Assembly (NCBI RefSeq): GCF_001902145.1
Contig: NZ_MRST01000027.1
Coordinates: 847,972-911,971, forward strand
Reading direction: 5' to 3'
DNA: 64,000 bases
DNA from: Pseudomonas fluorescens
GTDB taxonomy: Bacteria; Pseudomonadota; Gammaproteobacteria; Pseudomonadales; Pseudomonadaceae
The position numbers were made by a program, and so were the translations under genes. The first letter of the stretch is position 1, and every line of letters begins with the position of its first letter. Positions 1 to 8,561 of this stretch are shown here, in pieces. The notes beneath the pieces were generated by a model, which did not search any database, had not been told where the DNA came from, and saw nothing but the letters and a program-made list of their open reading frames with translations.

Positions 1-1
1 A

Positions 2-517
2 TTGCTGCAAGGCCTGGACAATCAGCAGGTCAAGGACATGAGCGACGCCCTGGCCAAGGACCTGCGCAAACGCCAGGACGAATACCTCAAGCCGCCGCTG
101 GCCCAACAAATCAAGGAACGCGCCCAGCGCATGAGCAAGCGCCTGGACGCCTGGATCGGCCCATTGAGCCCCGGCCAGCGAAACCGCGTGACGGCCTGGT
201 CTGCCGAGCTGGGCGCGCAAAACCAAGCATGGATCGGCAACCGCGCCCATTGGCAGGCGCAATTTATCGACGCGCTGCAACAACGCCACAGTGCCGATTT
301 CCCGCAGAAAATCCAGCAACTGCTGGCGGATCGCGAAAGCCTGTGGACCCCGCAATACCGCGCCGCCTACGCACAGACCGAAGCCGCCGCGCGCAGCTTG
401 CTCGTCGATGTGATGGCCCAAAGCTCCCCAGCGCAGCGCCTGAAACTCACCCAGAAAATCGACAAGGTCCGCGGCGACTTCCAGGCGCTCAAATGCCTGA
501 AAGGCGCACAGTCTTGA
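2..517 (+). CDS. DUF6279-like lipoprotein, C-terminal part
   Basis: The reading frame is open from the window edge and ends with TGA at 515-517, so only the C-terminal part (about 171 residues) is present and the true start, with any lipoprotein signal, lies outside. The visible protein is helical, charged and rich in Gln, Arg and Ala (for example DALAKDLRKRQDEYL and WIGPLSPGQRNRV). This resembles the DUF6279 family of Pseudomonas lipoproteins of unknown function; that assignment is from memory of the family. It is convergent with copB, with only 13 bases between the stops and no obvious terminator. Confidence 0.6.
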   Translation: MLQGLDNQQVKDMSDALAKDLRKRQDEYLKPPLAQQIKERAQRMSKRLDAWIGPLSPGQRNRVTAWSAELGAQNQAWIGNRAHWQAQFIDALQQRHSADFPQKIQQLLADRESLWTPQYRAAYAQTEAAARSLLVDVMAQSSPAQRLKLTQKIDKVRGDFQALKCLKGAQS

Positions 518-530
518 TGCATGCTTGCGG

Positions 531-1358
531 TCAGAACCATAGGCGCACGCCGACCACCCAGCGCAGTTGATGGATGTCTTCGCCTTCGTCCCGTGCGTAT
601 TGCGCGGTCTGGCCATAAGTGCGGTTCCAGCTCAGACCGACATAAGGCGCAAACTCGCGACGAACTTCGTAGCGCAAGCGCAGGCCCAGCTCACTTTCCG
701 CCAAGCCCGAACCAACGCCGCGTTGCGGATCGTTCTGCGCATAAAAATTGAGTTCGGCGGTGGGCTGCAGGATCAGACGATTGGTGAGCAGAATGTCGTA
801 GTCACCCTCAAGGCGTGCGGCGGTATGCCCCGATTCGCCGACAAACAACGTGGCTTCGGCCTCGAAGTTGTAAAGCGCCATGCCTTGTACGCCAAAAGCC
901 GCCCAGGTCTGGCTGTCACCGGGCTTGAAGTCCTGGCGCACGCCGCCGACCACGTCCCACCAAGCGCTGATGGCATGCCCCCATAAGGCTTGGGCTTCGG
1001 CGCTTTCGGTGCGGCCGGCGCTGCGTTCGCCTTCACTGCGTAGCCACAACCGGTCGATGTCACCGCCGACCCAACCCTTGATGTCCCAACTCTGCGCGTT
1101 GCCATCGCCCCCCTGCCATTCCAACTGGTTGACCAGCAGCATCGAGTTGACGCCGCTGTCGTGCACCTGATGCCCTCCCGGCGCGTTGTAGACCGCTGCG
1201 CGGTCTGCGTCGGTCAGCGCCGGAATCGGCGTGCGGCTTTGCGTCAGCGCTGGCGTCGCCGGGCTCATGCCCTGAAATTCATCCTCGGCCGCCAACGCCC
1301 ATGGGGCGAACCCCAGCGTGGCGAAAGCGATGCAAAGGGACGAGACGCAACGGTTCAT
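531..1358 (-). CDS. copB: Copper resistance protein B, outer membrane
   Basis: A 275-residue protein starting MNRCVSSLC with a signal peptide ending near ALA-AEDEF. The C-terminal half alternates short amphipathic segments (AEATLFVGESG, GLRLRYEVRREFAPYVGLSW) and ends in a terminal aromatic residue (VGVRLWF), as in CopB (PF05275) outer-membrane barrels. CopB helps bind or exclude copper at the outer membrane. The frame is open upstream into copA, but the ATG at 1358 has a good ribosome site (AGGAAGCGAGC) and gives a proper signal peptide. It lies 10 bases after the copA stop, so the two form one operon. No copRS regulator genes are visible nearby. Confidence 0.9.
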   Translation of the reverse strand: MNRCVSSLCIAFATLGFAPWALAAEDEFQGMSPATPALTQSRTPIPALTDADRAAVYNAPGGHQVHDSGVNSMLLVNQLEWQGGDGNAQSWDIKGWVGGDIDRLWLRSEGERSAGRTESAEAQALWGHAISAWWDVVGGVRQDFKPGDSQTWAAFGVQGMALYNFEAEATLFVGESGHTAARLEGDYDILLTNRLILQPTAELNFYAQNDPQRGVGSGLAESELGLRLRYEVRREFAPYVGLSWNRTYGQTAQYARDEGEDIHQLRWVVGVRLWF

Positions 1359-1368
1359 GCTCGCTTCC

Positions 1369-3126
1369 TTATTCATGCACGCGCACCTCACGGAACATGC
1401 CCATTTCCATGTGGTACAGCAGGTGGCAGTGATAGGCCCAGCGCCCCAAGGCATCGGCGGTGACGCGGTAACTGCGCCGGGAGCCCGGTGGCATGTCGAT
1501 GGTGTGTTTGCGCACCTGGAACTGGCCGTTTTCGTCTTCCAGGTCGCTCCATAAGCCATGCAGGTGAATCGGATGGGCCATCATGGTGTCGTTGACCAGC
1601 ACCACCCGCACGCGCTCCCCATAGGTCAGTTGCAGAGGCTCGGCATCGGAAAACTTCACGCCGTTGAACGACCAGGCGAACTTTTCCATATGCCCGGTGA
1701 GATGCAATTCGACGGTGCGCGAGGGATCGCGGCCATCGGGGTCTTCGAAGGTACTGCGCAGGTCTGCATAGGTGAGCACCCGGCGGCCATTGTTGCGCAG
1801 GCCGATTCCAGGGTCGTCGAGCTTGGGCACCGGGTTCATCGCCTGCATGTCTACCAACGGGTTGTTCTGCTCGCTGGCGGGGTGTTTCTGCATCGCCATC
1901 GCGCCCATGGCGCTGTGATCCATGCCTTCCATGCCCGGCATATCGGCCATGGCACCATGGTCCATGCCCTCCATTTCTGGCATATCGGTCATAGCGCCAT
2001 GGTCCATGCCGCCCATGCCCATGTCCTCCATGGTCAGCCACGGGCGCGGATCAAGCGGCGGTACCAACGCCGTCGCCCCCACCTGCCGGGCGAGGGTGCC
2101 ACGGGCAAACCCTGTGCGGTCCATGGACTGGGCAAACAGGGTGTAGGCCTCTGCCACGGGCTCGACCAGCACATCGTAGGTTTCCGCCACGGCGATACGG
2201 AACTCGTCGACGCTTACCGGCTTCACCGGCTGGCCATCCGCGGCGATGACGGTCATCTTCAACCCGGGAATGCGCACATCGAAATAGGTCATCGCCGAGC
2301 CATTGATAAAGCGCAGGCGAATCGTTTCCCCCGCCTTGAACACCCCGGTCCAGTTCTGCCCAGGCGGCTGGCCGTTGAGCAAGTAGGTGTAGGTCTCGCC
2401 GCTGACGTCCGCAAGGTCGGTGGGATTCATCTTCATTTGCGCCCACATCAGCCGGTCGGCAGCCGTGGCCGACCAGCCCTGCTTGCCCACATCCCGGATA
2501 AAATCGCCCAGGGTGGGTTTGTGCAGGTTGTAGTAATCAGACTGCTTTTTGAGGGTTTTCATCAGGGCGACGGGGTCTTCGTCGGTCCAGTCCGACAGCA
2601 TCACCACGTAATCGCGCTGGTAGGTATACGGCTCGGGTTCCTTGGGGTCGATGACCAGCGGGCCGTATACGCCCTGCTGCTCCTGAAGCCCGGAATGGCT
2701 GTGATACCAGTAGGTGCCATGCTGCTTGACCTTGAACTGATAGACGTAAAGGCCACCCGGTTCGATGCCCTTGAAGCTCAGGCCGGGCACGCCGTCCATG
2801 GTCGATGGCAGCAGGATGCCGTGCCAGTGGATCGAGGTGGGTTCACTAAGGCGGTTTTTCACGCGTAGGGTCACGGTGTCGCCTTCCCGCCAGCGCAACA
2901 GCGGGCCGGGCAGGCTGCCATTGACGGTCAAGGTGGTGCGTGGGCGGCCTGTCAGGTTGACGGGGGTCTGGTCAATAAACAGGTCAAATTCGGTGCCGGC
3001 GAGCACCGTGGGCTGGCCGGGGCTGGCCAATGCCCATACCGGGGGGCGCCAAAGCCCAAGCCCGCCCAGCAGGCCGCCAGCGGCCAGGCCTTTGACGAAT
3101 GTGCGTCTGGAGGTTGAGGAATGCAT
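1369..3126 (-). CDS. copA: Copper resistance multicopper oxidase CopA
   Basis: A 585-residue periplasmic multicopper oxidase. The N-terminus carries a twin-arginine export signal (SRRTFVKG, residues 6-13). Copper ligand motifs are visible in order: SIHWHG and YWYHSHSG in the first cupredoxin domain, then HPIHLHG (about 518) and YHCHLLYHMEMGMF (about 565) at the C-terminus, covering the T1 and T2/T3 sites. Between them, around residues 370-415, is a Met/His-rich stretch with three MDHGAM or MDHSAM repeats that would bind Cu(I). It is first in the operon with copB. It probably oxidises Cu(I) and binds excess periplasmic copper. Confidence 0.95.
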   Translation of the reverse strand: MHSSTSRRTFVKGLAAGGLLGGLGLWRPPVWALASPGQPTVLAGTEFDLFIDQTPVNLTGRPRTTLTVNGSLPGPLLRWREGDTVTLRVKNRLSEPTSIHWHGILLPSTMDGVPGLSFKGIEPGGLYVYQFKVKQHGTYWYHSHSGLQEQQGVYGPLVIDPKEPEPYTYQRDYVVMLSDWTDEDPVALMKTLKKQSDYYNLHKPTLGDFIRDVGKQGWSATAADRLMWAQMKMNPTDLADVSGETYTYLLNGQPPGQNWTGVFKAGETIRLRFINGSAMTYFDVRIPGLKMTVIAADGQPVKPVSVDEFRIAVAETYDVLVEPVAEAYTLFAQSMDRTGFARGTLARQVGATALVPPLDPRPWLTMEDMGMGGMDHGAMTDMPEMEGMDHGAMADMPGMEGMDHSAMGAMAMQKHPASEQNNPLVDMQAMNPVPKLDDPGIGLRNNGRRVLTYADLRSTFEDPDGRDPSRTVELHLTGHMEKFAWSFNGVKFSDAEPLQLTYGERVRVVLVNDTMMAHPIHLHGLWSDLEDENGQFQVRKHTIDMPPGSRRSYRVTADALGRWAYHCHLLYHMEMGMFREVRVHE

Positions 3127-3217
3127 GCCGATTCAAGTCCGTGAGTTGAATGGCAGCAGATTAGGACTCGCCGGCTGTCAGCAACCTTAGCGCAAGATTA
3201 CCTATTCGACAGGTTCA

Positions 3218-3241
3218 CCCGGCGCCCTCGGGGGCGCCGGG
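3218..3241 (-). terminator. GC hairpin downstream of the 3253 gene, weak terminator candidate
   Basis: CCCGGCGCC (3218-3226) pairs with GGCGCCGGG (3233-3241) around a 6-base loop. It lies just after the stop of the minus-strand gene starting at 3642 and upstream of copA. No U-tract follows on either strand, so intrinsic termination is uncertain. Confidence 0.35.
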
Positions 3242-3252
3242 GCATAAGAAGA

Positions 3253-3642
3253 TCAGGCGATCTGGGCTTTGGAAGCCACTTCAGCGAACGTTGCCGGATC
3301 AAGCGCGTCCTCCTGCTCATCCAACACCTGACGTGGATGATCATTACCCGGAATCGAACTGTCGATCAGCGCGAGCAATTGCGCACCCAGCGCCGTCAGG
3401 ACGAAGTTCTCGCCATTGCCGCCCTCTTCTTCGGGCCGCGACTCAATAAAGCCACGCTTGAACAGCAGCGCCTCGTAGTCGGCAGCAGTCTTCTTCAGCG
3501 CATCCAGATTGCCAGTGTTCTCGCCCGCCGTCGCCTTCTCGGCCGCTTCCTGCTCGGCGTATTTGCGCGGGGCAAAGCTGCCTTCGCCGTTCTGCACTTC
3601 ATGCAGCAAACGTTCGATCAGATCCCAGTTGTAAGTCGTCAT
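3253..3642 (-). CDS. Small DUF2513-like / putative regulator protein
   Basis: A 129-residue soluble protein starting MTTYNWDLIERLLHEVQNG. The N-terminal WDLI..LLHEV helix and the later LLFKRGFIESRPE and FVLTALGAQLL segments look like the winged-helix fold seen in DUF2513 and related small regulator families, where the second half holds a helix plus beta-wing. The protein is acidic (DEQEDALDP) near the end. It stands alone, with the copAB operon downstream on the same strand but separated by about 126 bases. Function is unknown; the regulator idea is inference from the fold-like pattern. Confidence 0.6.
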   Translation of the reverse strand: MTTYNWDLIERLLHEVQNGEGSFAPRKYAEQEAAEKATAGENTGNLDALKKTAADYEALLFKRGFIESRPEEEGGNGENFVLTALGAQLLALIDSSIPGNDHPRQVLDEQEDALDPATFAEVASKAQIA

Positions 3643-3795
3643 CCTGATTCCTCCTGCAGGCCGATGGAGTTAGCCCGTCTAAGTGAGTGACACGTCCAGG
3701 CATTAGCCGTTCACCCGAACGGACGGGCGTCATTTCTCTGAACTTTCCCAAGGTTTTCCGCCTCAACTGCACATCACTGCCAAGGAAGTCCGACC

Positions 3796-4065
3796 ATGAA
3801 AACCTTGATGACACTGACCCTCGCCGCCACGCTGTTAAGCGCCCTGCCCGCCTGGGCCTGCACGCCCGATGAGGCCGCCGCCAAGCGAGAAGAGCTGGCC
3901 AAGGAAGTGGCCAAGCTCACAGAGCAGGACCCGACCAGGGCCAAGAAGATGAATGCAGAGTTGCAGAAGATGGACCTGGATACCGAAAGCGCCGAGTTCC
4001 CCGACAAATGCCAGCTGATCGATGCGCGGCTCAAGGAGCTGAGAGAAGCTGCGGGAAAAAGTTGA
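3796..4065 (+). CDS. Small exported helical protein of unknown function
   Basis: An 89-residue protein with a clear Sec signal peptide (MKTLMTLTLAATLLSALPAWA), cleaved just before a Cys. The mature part is short, charged and predicted helical (AAKREELAKEVAKLTEQD, ARLKELREAAGKS), with two Cys residues that could form one disulfide between helices. The residues before the first Cys (AWAC) do not fit a lipobox well, so it is probably periplasmic rather than a lipoprotein. A strong terminator follows. I do not recognise the family. Confidence 0.7.
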   Translation: MKTLMTLTLAATLLSALPAWACTPDEAAAKREELAKEVAKLTEQDPTRAKKMNAELQKMDLDTESAEFPDKCQLIDARLKELREAAGKS

Positions 4066-4128
4066 GCACAGCGGGACGCAGAGCGCCCCTGGAAGCATCC
4101 CCACCCTGAGCATGGAAAGATCGTGGCG

Positions 4129-4158
4129 AAAAAAAACCGGACATCGTCCGGTTTTTTT
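4129..4158. terminator. Bidirectional intrinsic terminator
   Basis: CCGGAC-ATC-GTCCGG (4137-4151) is flanked by an A-run (4129-4136) and a T-run (4152-4158). It can end transcription from the small exported protein gene on the plus strand and from the DEAD-box helicase on the minus strand. Confidence 0.9.
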
Positions 4159-4170
4159 ATGCCCGCCTGC

Positions 4171-5517
4171 TTATTCGGCAGCCGGAGCTTCTGGCTTGCG
4201 GCGCTTGAGCGGCGCCATGCCGTCCTTGCTGACGAGCGACAGGTTGTCGGTCTTCGGCCGGTTGGCGATCTTGCGCTTGGTCGGCGACTTGGCGCCGGTT
4301 TTCTTCTTGTCGCCCTTGGCGTCGGTCTTTTTCTTCTTCACGCCAACGGCCTTGCCCGACGCCTTGACCTTCTTCGGCCCGGTGTACGTGCCTTTGACTT
4401 CCTTGATGGTGCGGCGCTCGAACGACTGCTTCAGGTAGCGTTCGATGCTCGACATCAGGTTCCAGTCGCCGTGGCAGATCAGCGAAATGGCCAGGCCATC
4501 GTTGCCCGCCCGTCCGGTACGGCCGATACGGTGCACGTATTCGTCGCCGCTACGTGGCATGTCGAAGTTGATCACCAGGTCCAGGCCGTCCACGTCGAGG
4601 CCGCGTGCGGCGACGTCGGTGGCCACCAGGATCTTCACGCCGCCCGCCTTGAGACGGTCGATGGCCAGCTTGCGGTCCTTCTGGTCCTTCTCGCCGTGCA
4701 GCACGAACGCCTTGTATTCCTGCGCAACCAGGCGCCCGTAGATACGGTCGGCGGCGGCACGGGTGTTGGTGAATACGATGGCCTTCTGGTAGGTCTCGTT
4801 GGCCAACAACCAGTTCAGGATCTGCTCTTTGTGCACGTTATGGTCAGCGGTGACGATCTGCTGACGCGTGGTGGCGTTCAGGTCGCTGACGTTGTTGACC
4901 TGCAAGTGCTCAGGGTTGTTCAGCACCTTGGCGACCATGTCGCGCAGGGTCGAACCACCAGTGGTGGCGGAGAACAGCATGGTCTGCTGACGGTTGACGC
5001 ACTCGCCGACCAGACGTTGCACATCATCGGCAAAGCCCATGTCGAGCATGCGGTCGGCTTCGTCGAGCACCAGCACTTCGACTTCCTTGAGGTCGAGGTT
5101 GCCAGCGTTGAGCTGCTCGATCATGCGCCCTGGGGTGCCGATCAGAATATCCGGTACCTTGCGCAGCATCGCGGCCTGGACCTTGAAGTCTTCGCCACCG
5201 GTAATAATGCCTGACTTGATGAAGGTGAACTGCGAGAAGCGCTCGACTTCCTTCAGGGTCTGCTGGGCCAGCTCGCGGGTCGGCAGCAGGATCAGGGTCT
5301 TGATGCTGACGCGCACTTTGGCCGGGCCGATCAGGCGGTTAAGTACCGGAAGGACGAAAGCGGCGGTCTTGCCGCTGCCGGTTTGCGCCGTCACCCGCAG
5401 GTCACGCCCTTGCAGCGCGAGCGGGATGGCCGCTGCTTGCACAGGCGTAGGCTCGACAAATTTAAGCTCGGCCACGGCTTTGAGCAGGCGTTCGTGCAGG
5501 GCGAATTGGGAAAACAC
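4171..5517 (-). CDS. DEAD-box ATP-dependent RNA helicase
   Basis: A 448-residue SF2 RNA helicase. Motifs in order: Q motif region FVEPTPVQAAAIP (about 20-32), Walker A AQTGSGKT (44-51), PTRELA, TPGR, DEAD within LVLDEADRML, SAT, and HRIGRTGRAG of motif VI. The C-terminal 70 residues are Lys-rich (KVKASGKAVGVKKKK), a likely RNA-binding tail as in RhlE-type proteins. The start is GTG at 5517: GAGG lies 7 bases upstream and the protein then begins (V/M)FSQFALHERLL. A TTG 24 bases earlier has no ribosome site. Expected role is RNA remodelling in ribosome assembly or mRNA decay. It is a single-gene unit. Confidence 0.93.
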   Translation of the reverse strand: MFSQFALHERLLKAVAELKFVEPTPVQAAAIPLALQGRDLRVTAQTGSGKTAAFVLPVLNRLIGPAKVRVSIKTLILLPTRELAQQTLKEVERFSQFTFIKSGIITGGEDFKVQAAMLRKVPDILIGTPGRMIEQLNAGNLDLKEVEVLVLDEADRMLDMGFADDVQRLVGECVNRQQTMLFSATTGGSTLRDMVAKVLNNPEHLQVNNVSDLNATTRQQIVTADHNVHKEQILNWLLANETYQKAIVFTNTRAAADRIYGRLVAQEYKAFVLHGEKDQKDRKLAIDRLKAGGVKILVATDVAARGLDVDGLDLVINFDMPRSGDEYVHRIGRTGRAGNDGLAISLICHGDWNLMSSIERYLKQSFERRTIKEVKGTYTGPKKVKASGKAVGVKKKKTDAKGDKKKTGAKSPTKRKIANRPKTDNLSLVSKDGMAPLKRRKPEAPAAE

Positions 5518-5709
5518 GGGTGCTACCTCGAAGAAATACAAAATATCAGCTGCATAGGTTACCGGTTTCGGGCGCCCAAACCGAGTTTCTTTACGCGAAC
5601 GGGGCTAATCAGCCGCTTTTTTGTCAGCGATTTTGTCCAGAGCGTCAACTTTGTTGCACTTAAATGCTCTAATCGCCCCGTGTTGTCTTAAAGAAGAATC
5701 GGTTCACTC

Positions 5710-7002
5710 ATGGATATCAAACAGCTCTGGCTCAACGTCCAAGACCTTTGGGGCGCCCTCGATGAACACCCGGTCCTGCATTCCAGCCTCGGCTTGCTGG
5801 TGTTGCTGGTGGTGGCATTGGTGGTGGGACGGATAGCCCGTTACCTCATCCTGCACGCCGTCAAATTGCTCGGCCGGCAACCGGCCCTGCACTGGCTGAA
5901 CGACTTGCGGCATAACAAAGTCTTCCATCGCCTGGCCCAAATGACGCCGTCCCTGGTGGTCCAGTTCGGCCTGTACCTGGTGCCGGACCTGAGCAAGACC
6001 GCCATCCTGTTCATCGGCAACGTAGCCCTGGCGATCAGCATTCTGTTCATGGTGCTGGCCATGAGCGCCCTGCTCAATGCGCTGCTGGATATCTACGCAC
6101 GCACCGAACACGCACGCACCCGCTCGATCAAGGGCTATGTGCAGCTGGCGAAAATGGTGCTGTTCGTGTTTGGCGCGATCATCATCGTCGCCACCCTGAT
6201 CGACCGCTCGCCGCTGCTGCTGCTATCGGGCCTGGGTGCGATGTCGGCGGTGATTCTGTTGGTGTACAAGGACACGCTGCTGTCGTTCGTCGCCAGCGTG
6301 CAATTGACCAGCAACGATATGCTGCGCGTCGGTGACTGGATCGAAATGCCCCAGGTCGGTGCCGATGGCGATGTGGTGGATATCACCCTGCACACGGTGA
6401 AGGTGCAGAACTTCGACAAGACCATCGTTTCCATCCCCACCTGGCGCCTGATGTCCGAGTCGTTCAAGAACTGGCGTGGCATGCAGGCCTCCGGTGGGCG
6501 CCGTATCAAGCGCAGCTTGTACATCGACGCCAGCGGCGTACGCTTCCTGAACGATGAGGAAGAAGTGCGCATGACCCAGGTGCACTTGCTCAGCGGCTAT
6601 ATCAGCCGCAAGCAGGCCGAACTCAAGGCCTGGAACGAGGCCCAGGGCCACAGCGCGCAACTGTCGGCCAACCGTCGGCGCATGACCAACCTCGGCACCT
6701 TCCGCGCCTACGCACTGGCGTACCTGCAAAGCCACCCGGACATCCAGCCGAACATGACCTGCATGGTGCGCCAGATGCAAACCACCGCCCAGGGCGTGCC
6801 GCTGGAGATCTACTGCTTTACCCGCACCACGGCGTGGGGCGATTACGAGCGGATCCAGGGCGATATCTTCGATTATCTACTGGCGGTGTTGCCGGAGTTC
6901 GGGCTGAGCCTGTATCAGCAGCCGAGCGGCAACGACCTGCGTGCCGGCGTGCTGCCGGCATTGGCTGGGGCCATGCCGGTGTCCGTCGCCGAAACGGCAT
7001 GA
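5710..7002 (+). CDS. ybdG: Mechanosensitive ion channel, YbdG-like (MscS family)
   Basis: A 430-residue membrane protein. Several hydrophobic helices fill residues 20-180 (LGLLVLLVVALVVG, AILFIGNVALAISILFMVLAM, MVLFVFGAIIIVATLI). They are followed by the MscS pore and beta domain: LLSGLGAMSAVILLVYKDTLLSFVASVQL, then VGDWIEMPQVGADGDVVDITLHTVKVQNFDKT. The long N-terminal membrane part and the C-terminal extension fit the YbdG (MscM) subfamily better than short MscS. These channels open on membrane tension during hypo-osmotic shock. It converges with the TetR gene, sharing a hairpin between them. Confidence 0.88.
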   Translation: MDIKQLWLNVQDLWGALDEHPVLHSSLGLLVLLVVALVVGRIARYLILHAVKLLGRQPALHWLNDLRHNKVFHRLAQMTPSLVVQFGLYLVPDLSKTAILFIGNVALAISILFMVLAMSALLNALLDIYARTEHARTRSIKGYVQLAKMVLFVFGAIIIVATLIDRSPLLLLSGLGAMSAVILLVYKDTLLSFVASVQLTSNDMLRVGDWIEMPQVGADGDVVDITLHTVKVQNFDKTIVSIPTWRLMSESFKNWRGMQASGGRRIKRSLYIDASGVRFLNDEEEVRMTQVHLLSGYISRKQAELKAWNEAQGHSAQLSANRRRMTNLGTFRAYALAYLQSHPDIQPNMTCMVRQMQTTAQGVPLEIYCFTRTTAWGDYERIQGDIFDYLLAVLPEFGLSLYQQPSGNDLRAGVLPALAGAMPVSVAETA

Positions 7003-7016
7003 TGTGATGCGAACGG

Positions 7017-7040
7017 GATTACGGCAGTGATGCCGTAATC
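7017..7040. terminator. Perfect hairpin at convergent gene ends
   Basis: GATTACGGCA (7017-7026) and TGCCGTAATC (7031-7040) pair around GTGA. The structure overlaps the last codons and stop of the TetR-family gene and lies 15 bases after the channel gene stop. U-tracts are poor, so terminator function is inferred from position. Confidence 0.5.
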
Positions 7041-7585
7041 TCCTTGCGGCACACCTCAAGCACTTCATCGGCCAGGGCAGAATCATCCGGGCACGCGCGC
7101 GACAGCATGATTGCGCCGATGGCATGGGCCATGCTGTCGAGCATTTTCGCGCGCACACCTTCTTGTGGCGTCTCATGAGCCGCGTTGTACTTTGCTTCCA
7201 AGGCCTGCAGGGTGTTTTCCAAGCCGTTGGCAAAGGTCGCCTTCAGCGTGTCCGATTGACGGGCAGCATCGGCACACAACGCCGCCAATGTGCATCCGCC
7301 GCCGCGATGATCGCGGTGCAGCCTGGACAGGTAAACCTCGAAAAACTGCTCCACCTCCATCTCCGCGCTGTCGGCCAGTGACTGCGCCAGGCTGTTGGCG
7401 GCTGCTTCCGCCATCAAGTCCGCCTTGGAACCGAAGTGCTTGTAAAAACCGCCTTGGGTAAAACCGGCTGCAGCCATCAACTCGGCCACGCCCACCCCAT
7501 CGAAACCCCGCTCGCGGAACAGCTCGGAAGCTGTCGCGACGATATGGGCCCGATTGCTCTGTGACTGCGCCTTGGTGATCTTCAT
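7019..7585 (-). CDS. TetR/AcrR-family transcriptional regulator
   Basis: A 188-residue repressor. The helix-turn-helix is clear near the N-terminus: HIVATASELFRERGFDGVGVAELMAAAGFTQGGFYKHFGSK reads as helices 1-4 of TetR (shown here as family pattern, residues about 13-53). The C-terminal ligand domain contains a GGGCTLAALCADAAR segment typical of the TetR subgroup that controls short-chain dehydrogenases or NemA-like enzymes. The ATG at 7585 (MKITKAQS) was chosen because upstream in-frame codons run through the operator DNA. It is divergent from the SDR gene at 7711 with two operator-like dyads between them, so it most likely represses itself and that gene. Confidence 0.92.
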   Translation of the reverse strand: MKITKAQSQSNRAHIVATASELFRERGFDGVGVAELMAAAGFTQGGFYKHFGSKADLMAEAAANSLAQSLADSAEMEVEQFFEVYLSRLHRDHRGGGCTLAALCADAARQSDTLKATFANGLENTLQALEAKYNAAHETPQEGVRAKMLDSMAHAIGAIMLSRACPDDSALADEVLEVCRKEITASLP

Positions 7586-7623
7586 GTGTGTGGTCCTGCC
7601 AGCTTGCGAGATAGGCATATTAC

Positions 7624-7679
7624 TATGATGTCGATCATAATCAAAACCGTTGACAGCTTTGATTATGATCGACATCATA
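7624..7679. promoter_or_regulatory. Twin TetR operator forming a 22-base inverted repeat
   Basis: Bases 7624-7645 are repeated as a perfect inverted copy at 7658-7679, with 12 bases between. Each arm holds its own dyad of the form ATGAT-N4-ATCAT (7625-7638 and 7665-7678). A TTGACA -35-like hexamer (7650-7655) sits in the spacer, so a repressor on either arm would cover the promoter. The likely ligand is the TetR protein encoded at 7019-7585. Confidence 0.75.
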
Positions 7680-7710
7680 AAATCTCCTCGCACCCACAGA
7701 GCATCACACC

Positions 7711-8499
7711 ATGAGCACTTCCACTACCGTTCTGATCACTGGCGCTTCGACCGGCATTGGCGCCGCCTACGCCGAACGCTTTGCCGCACGCGGCCACGAC
7801 CTCGTACTGGTCGCCCGTGACATCACGCGCCTGGAAGCGCTCGCCGCCCGGCTGCGTGAACAGCATGCCGTCAGCGTTGATATCCTCCCGGCCGACCTGA
7901 CCCAGAACGCTGACCTGGCCGCAGTTGAAGCGCGCCTGCGCGATGACGCCAGCATTGGCACGCTAGTCAATAATGCAGGCGCCGCGCAGTCCGGCAGTTT
8001 TATTGAACAGTCCACCGACAGCGTTGCGCAATTGGTCGCCCTCAACACCACGGCGCTGGTGCGCCTGGCCAGTGCCATCGCCCCACGCCTGGCGGCAGCC
8101 GGCAACGGCGCTATCATCAACATTGGCTCGGTAGTCGGCCTGGCCCCGGAATTCGGCATGACGGTGTACGGCGCGACCAAGGCGTTCGTGCTGTTCCTGT
8201 CCCAGGGCATGAGCCTGGAACTGGCGCCCAAAGGCGTGTACGTGCAAGCCGTGCTGCCCGCTGCCACGCGTACCGAGATCTGGGAGCGTGCGGGCATTGA
8301 CATCAACACCCTCACGGACGTGATGGAAGTGGGTGATCTGGTGGACGCGGCGCTGGTTGGTTTTGATCGCCGCGAGCCGGTGACCATTCCGCCGTTGCAG
8401 GACGGCGCCCGTTGGGACGCGTTGCAGGCTGCGCGACAGGGCTTGCTGGCGCAGATCAAGCAGTCCCAGGTTGCCGAGCGTTACCTGGCCAACGCCTGA
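7711..8499 (+). CDS. Short-chain dehydrogenase/reductase (SDR)
   Basis: A 262-residue classical SDR. The NAD(P) site TGASTGIG is at residues 10-17, NNAG at about 87-90, a catalytic Ser in IINIGSVVG and the YGATK (YxxxK) active site at about 150-154. The Arg in LVLVARD after the second strand suggests NADP preference. Family members reduce aldehydes or ketones; the substrate cannot be told from sequence. It is divergent from and probably repressed by the TetR protein at 7019-7585, and the next gene is another oxidoreductase, which suggests a stress- or xenobiotic-induced detoxification unit. Confidence 0.9.
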   Translation: MSTSTTVLITGASTGIGAAYAERFAARGHDLVLVARDITRLEALAARLREQHAVSVDILPADLTQNADLAAVEARLRDDASIGTLVNNAGAAQSGSFIEQSTDSVAQLVALNTTALVRLASAIAPRLAAAGNGAIINIGSVVGLAPEFGMTVYGATKAFVLFLSQGMSLELAPKGVYVQAVLPAATRTEIWERAGIDINTLTDVMEVGDLVDAALVGFDRREPVTIPPLQDGARWDALQAARQGLLAQIKQSQVAERYLANA

Positions 8500-8509
8500 T
8501 CAACCGGTA

Positions 8510-8530
8510 GCAGGCGCGCTCCGCGCCTGC
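8510..8530 (+). terminator. GC-rich hairpin between SDR and oxidoreductase genes
   Basis: GCAGGCGCG (8510-8518) pairs with CGCGCCTGC (8522-8530), loop CTC, followed by CCCCTTCTC. It could end or attenuate transcription between the two oxidoreductase genes; the T content is low. Confidence 0.45.
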
Positions 8531-8561
8531 CCCTTCTCATCGAAGCAACGAGCGTTGAACC

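Noticed and set aside
1369..3252. Copper-responsive copRS genes or cop-box near copAB
   Set aside because: No two-component genes are in reach and I could not point to a defined cop-box in the 126 bases upstream of copA.
5517..5541. TTG start at 5541 for the DEAD-box helicase
   Set aside because: The GTG at 5517 has GAGG at correct spacing and gives the usual FSQFALHERLL start; the TTG has none.
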